From: Oscillospiraceae bacterium
GTDB taxonomy: Bacteria > Bacillota > Clostridia > Christensenellales > Aristaeellaceae
Direction of reading: 5' to 3'
Assembly: GCA_031282605.1 (NCBI GenBank)
Contig: JAITDK010000317.1
Span: 1 to 8,649 of the forward strand
Length of the DNA stretch: 8,649 nucleotides
In this document: positions 6,276 through 8,649 of the stretch, in pieces
Layout of the letters: each line of letters starts with the position of its first letter
Position numbering within the stretch: position 1 is the first letter of the stretch
Notes under the pieces: generated by a model
Seen by the model: the letters and a program-made list of their open reading frames with translations, nothing else
Database searches by the model: none
Told to the model about the DNA's origin: nothing
Program-made: the position numbers and the translations under genes

Positions 6276-6983
6276 CTAGTACGACATCCTTAAACCGCCG
6301 CATAGGTTGAGCCTCATGCACACCTTCGTATACATGTGCAGTCCGCCGCACAATGTCTTGCCGGGGCGGCGCTGTTTGGTTTTGCGGCACCATCCGCTGA
6401 CGTACAGCGGCGCGCCCTTGCACTTATCCACCTTCATCAGGTACCCGTCGGGCGCCAGCTCGAAGGGCTGAATCTCGGGGCAAAGCAGGGGTCGCGCCGC
6501 CTCCAGTTCAGCCGCCCAGCGTGGGTTGCAGGAAGGCATACACGTATTCGGGTCGTTGACCCCGTTCGCGCACGGGGGGAACAGGTAGGCTGTCGGCGTG
6601 CCGTCGGGAATCGCCTCGAACGTTTGATTGCGCTTGCTCTTCAGATCGTCGCAGTACTCGGTGGGTATCCCGTCGTCAAAAGGGCAGTCTAGTCTGCATG
6701 TAGGCAGGTTGGAGCCGTTCCTTTGCTCGGTCGCGCAGATGGAGCCGATAACCCCCGTCATAACGCCGTCGTCTATCTCTTCAAACTGGAACGGATCCCT
6801 GCAGAGCACGTCGGGCAAAGGCCCGTCGCCGTCGAAGCGGCAGTCGCAGTCCAGCGGTACGTCCCGGCAGCCCTCGTGCCATGATCCGCCATACCACTGC
6901 TGCTTCGCGTTATCCCTGCGCCCGCATGTGCGGCACCCGCAGCGGGGATCCCCTTTTTCGGGTGAACAAAGAAATTGCGCCAT
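6276..6983 (-). CDS. Cys-rich protein of unknown function
   Basis: A 235-residue protein with 21 cysteines spread along its length. There is no signal peptide or membrane helix. The N-terminus has a C-x-C-x2-C knot (residues 15, 17, 20: RCGCRTCGRR) and then a C-x-C (46, 48). The middle is acidic and Pro/Gly-rich; the C-terminal third is basic (KTKQRRPGK, 201-209) and ends in a near-repeat, LCGGLHMYTKVCMRLNLCGG (211-230). Ligand-like cysteine groups could bind metal or form disulfides; neither can be decided from sequence. I recognise no family. AAGGAGGG (6998-6991) lies 7 nt before the ATG, giving firm support for the start. The upstream 150 bases contain the phased dyad repeats, a natural place for its control region. 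A methyltransferase gene with its own promoter starts 40 nt after its stop. A structural surface or spore protein is one possibility. Confidence 0.8.
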   Translation of the reverse strand: MAQFLCSPEKGDPRCGCRTCGRRDNAKQQWYGGSWHEGCRDVPLDCDCRFDGDGPLPDVLCRDPFQFEEIDDGVMTGVIGSICATEQRNGSNLPTCRLDCPFDDGIPTEYCDDLKSKRNQTFEAIPDGTPTAYLFPPCANGVNDPNTCMPSCNPRWAAELEAARPLLCPEIQPFELAPDGYLMKVDKCKGAPLYVSGWCRKTKQRRPGKTLCGGLHMYTKVCMRLNLCGGLRMSY

Positions 6984-7034
6984 ATTGCCGCCCTCCTTGC
7001 CGAATGGGTTGAGTGAACGCCGCGATACCCGCCG

Positions 7035-7125
7035 TATAGGGCCGACCTATACCATATACAATCATCCTATGGTGCTGGCTATACCCCATAGGGTCGGACT
7101 ATACCCTATAGAGCCGCCGTATAAC
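7035..7125. repeat. Four imperfect copies of a ~20-bp dyad element
   Basis: Plus-strand copies: TATAGGGCCGACCTATACC (7035-7053), CTATGGTGCTGGCTATACC (7067-7085), CATAGGGTCGGACTATACC (7087-7105) and CTATAGAGCCGCCGTATAAC (7106-7125). The right ends are spaced 32, 20 and 20 bases apart, about three and two helical turns. Each copy is roughly palindromic, with a TATAG arm and a CTATA arm around a CCG-type centre. Neighbouring copies can also pair, for example CTATAGGG with CCCTATGG on the minus strand. The array fills the gap between the GLUG gene stop and the Cys-rich gene start (6983), so an operator array for that gene is the simplest reading. There is no T-tract for a terminator. Confidence 0.7.
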
Positions 7126-7131
7126 ATAACC

Positions 7132-8649
7132 TCATAGAATCGCCGACTCCGCGCTCTTCATGCCCCGGATGCGTTCCGCCGCCGTCGCCGCCGACGATAT
7201 GGATTCGCCCTGCATGCGGGACAGTCCCAACTGATCGTCGCCGACCAGCACGGTCGATTCTTGATAGCGCAGCCCGCCCAACGCGGTGTTGTCGCCGGTG
7301 AGCAGGGCGCCCCTGTCCGCTTGCGCCGACAGCTCGGTATGACCGGGCGTATCCTCCCCTCCCAGCACGCGGTGAACGCTGTACGCGCCTTGAACGTGAG
7401 TCGCGGCGGACAGCGCGTTGATGATCCTGTTCTTCCGTCCGACGGAGTCCGTATTCAATGGCCCGGCGAAACCCGCTATGCCGCCCACATACGCCCCCAT
7501 CGCCGAACGCACGCATCCCCAGTTCACGCACTGCTCCAGCCTTACCCCGCCCAGCAGGCGACCCGCGATACCCCCGGCGGCCTGAGCGCCGCCTTCAACG
7601 TCGCCATGATTCTCGCACGCGGCCAGCACGCACAGCGGATCGACGTCCGCGCCGCCCGTGTCGCGCGCGCTGCCGACGATGCCGCCGACCTCGCCCGCCA
7701 TGCAGTGCACGAAGCCTTCGTTCACGCAGCCGCGCATCTCGCCGTCGACCAGCCGCCCTACCAGTCCTCCCGTATACGGGCAGTCGGAGCAGATAGTCAT
7801 CTTATTAGTGCACTGAAACAGCCCGCCGAACGACGTCGCCGCGCCCGCAATCCCGCCCGCGCACCCGCTGTGGGATGCTCGCGTGCCGGGCGGGGTGTCG
7901 TCCGATAGGCATATCAGGTCGTAATTGACGCAGTATTCTATCGCGCCGTCCAGCGCGGTGTCGGCGTCGCCCTCCCCCAGGCCGATGATTCCGCCGATAT
8001 ACGCCCCGCCGCACACCTTATTTTGGTTATAGCACTCGGATATATAGCAAGGCCGCATCGAGTGCCCGACGATGCCGCCAAAGCGCGCGTTGCCGTCCAC
8101 CGCCCGCTGACCCGTGCTGCCGCAGGTGATTTCGCCAAAGTTTCCGCACCACAGCATCGTGAACGGCGCGTCGGGCGCGAGCCATTCAGAATCGCCGGAC
8201 TCGCCGGATCTGTCAGGCTCGGCCTTGGTTATGCGTCCGACGATCCCGCCGGCGTCCGAGTACGACTCTATCGCGCCGCGATTCGTGCAGAACTCGATGA
8301 ACGGTTCCTTCGGGTCGTCCTCATGCGCGCGCATGGCGGGGGTTTCTTGCCCGATGATGCCGCCCGCGATCCCCCGTGGCGCGTCGGCCAGAGAGCCTAT
8401 CGCGGCGATGCGGCCGTGGTTCCAGCAGTCCTTGTACCTATTGCCTTGACCTATACCCGATACGCCGCCCGCGATCCCGGCTATAGCCGTGACGTTTGCA
8501 TAGTTGTGCAAGCCCCATATATCCGAATCGATCAGTTCGCCGAAGAATCCCCCGGCGCGAACGATTCCCGTGACGGAGCCGTAAGCCTCGCACGCGTCCA
8601 TATCGACGCGAACGCCCAGGCGCGCCAGTCCGCCTACGCGCAGAGCGTC
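7132..8649 (-). CDS. GLUG-repeat beta-helix surface protein, 5' end missing
   Basis: The frame is open to the window edge; 505 residues are visible, and the first in-frame ATG (8601) lies inside a repeat, so the true start is outside. About twelve units carry GG[IVLF]xG cores, such as AGGIVGR, FGGIVGH, IGGIIGL, TGGLVGR, VGGIVGS and VGGIAGF. Nine are paired with a Cys-x-Asn strand end: C59-WNHG, C105-TNRG, C152-GNFG, C190-YNQN, C224-VNYD, C264-TNKM, C292-VNEG, C329-ENHG and C358-VNWG (numbered from the 8601 ATG). This matches the GLUG motif, found in cell-surface and adhesin-like proteins that form right-handed beta-helices. The last 110 residues have no repeats, no LPXTG, no membrane helix and no obvious cell-wall domain, so any export signal or anchor must be in the missing N-terminal part. 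The ligand is unknown. Confidence 0.85.
   Translation of the reverse strand, partial: DALRVGGLARLGVRVDMDACEAYGSVTGIVRAGGFFGELIDSDIWGLHNYANVTAIAGIAGGVSGIGQGNRYKDCWNHGRIAAIGSLADAPRGIAGGIIGQETPAMRAHEDDPKEPFIEFCTNRGAIESYSDAGGIVGRITKAEPDRSGESGDSEWLAPDAPFTMLWCGNFGEITCGSTGQRAVDGNARFGGIVGHSMRPCYISECYNQNKVCGGAYIGGIIGLGEGDADTALDGAIEYCVNYDLICLSDDTPPGTRASHSGCAGGIAGAATSFGGLFQCTNKMTICSDCPYTGGLVGRLVDGEMRGCVNEGFVHCMAGEVGGIVGSARDTGGADVDPLCVLAACENHGDVEGGAQAAGGIAGRLLGGVRLEQCVNWGCVRSAMGAYVGGIAGFAGPLNTDSVGRKNRIINALSAATHVQGAYSVHRVLGGEDTPGHTELSAQADRGALLTGDNTALGGLRYQESTVLVGDDQLGLSRMQGESISSAATAAERIRGMKSAESAIL

Noticed and set aside
7046..7089. Promoters inside the dyad repeats for the 235-residue gene
   Set aside because: TGGTATAGG (7054-7046) resembles an extended -10 and CATAGGATG (7071-7063) a sigma-K -10, but neither has a matching -35 at the right distance. 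The repeats themselves generate GTATAG-like strings.
7035..7125. CRISPR array
   Set aside because: The units are imperfect, nearly contiguous and palindromic, with no unique spacers of regular length and no cas genes in the window.
8599..8601. ATG at 8601 as the start of the GLUG protein
   Set aside because: The frame stays open upstream to the window edge and encodes another repeat core (VGGLARLG), so the methionine is internal.

Overview
All six protein genes in this window lie on the minus strand, so the natural reading order is from high to low coordinates. The DNA is GC-rich. Gene starts are mostly ATG, usually behind strong AAGGAGG-type ribosome binding sites. A GLUG-repeat protein, small Cys-rich proteins of the kind seen on spore surfaces, and a MetH relic of clostridial type together suggest an uncultured GC-rich Clostridia-like member of Bacillota. 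This placement is an inference; no rRNA or tRNA is present to confirm it.

Layout, right to left. (1) 8649-7132: the 3' part of a GLUG-repeat protein whose start lies outside the window. It shows about twelve GG[IVLF]xG repeats and a column of C-x-N-x-G motifs. (2) 7125-7035: four imperfect copies of a ~20-bp element that is itself a dyad. (3) 6983-6276: an unrecognised 235-residue protein with 21 cysteines. (4) 6235-4937: a homocysteine S-methyltransferase (MetH N-terminal domain) with an intact zinc site. It ends in a shortened, degenerate pterin-binding segment and has no cobalamin domain. Its promoter is placed so that the mRNA would be leaderless. (5) 4937-4446: a membrane-anchored 163-residue protein coupled to the methyltransferase by a TAATG overlap. 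(6) 4256-3453: a Cys-rich 267-residue protein, possibly a spore-surface component, behind a candidate sigma-K-type promoter. (7) 3452-3027: an intergenic region with a perfect 17-bp hairpin (likely terminator), a nested set of helices that looks like a structured RNA, and an extended -10 promoter. (8) 3026-1: the first 1008 residues of the large subunit of glutamate synthase (GltB), which continues past the window.

The genes do not form one obvious pathway. GltB and the methyltransferase are amino-acid metabolism genes. The methyltransferase and the 163-residue protein are very likely co-transcribed. The two Cys-rich proteins and the GLUG protein look like surface or spore material. The points most worth a second look are the structured RNA next to gltB with its re-used pairing arm, the decayed MetH with a predicted leaderless mRNA, and the phased dyad repeats at 7035-7125. 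I did not find a defence system, CRISPR array, transposon or prophage.
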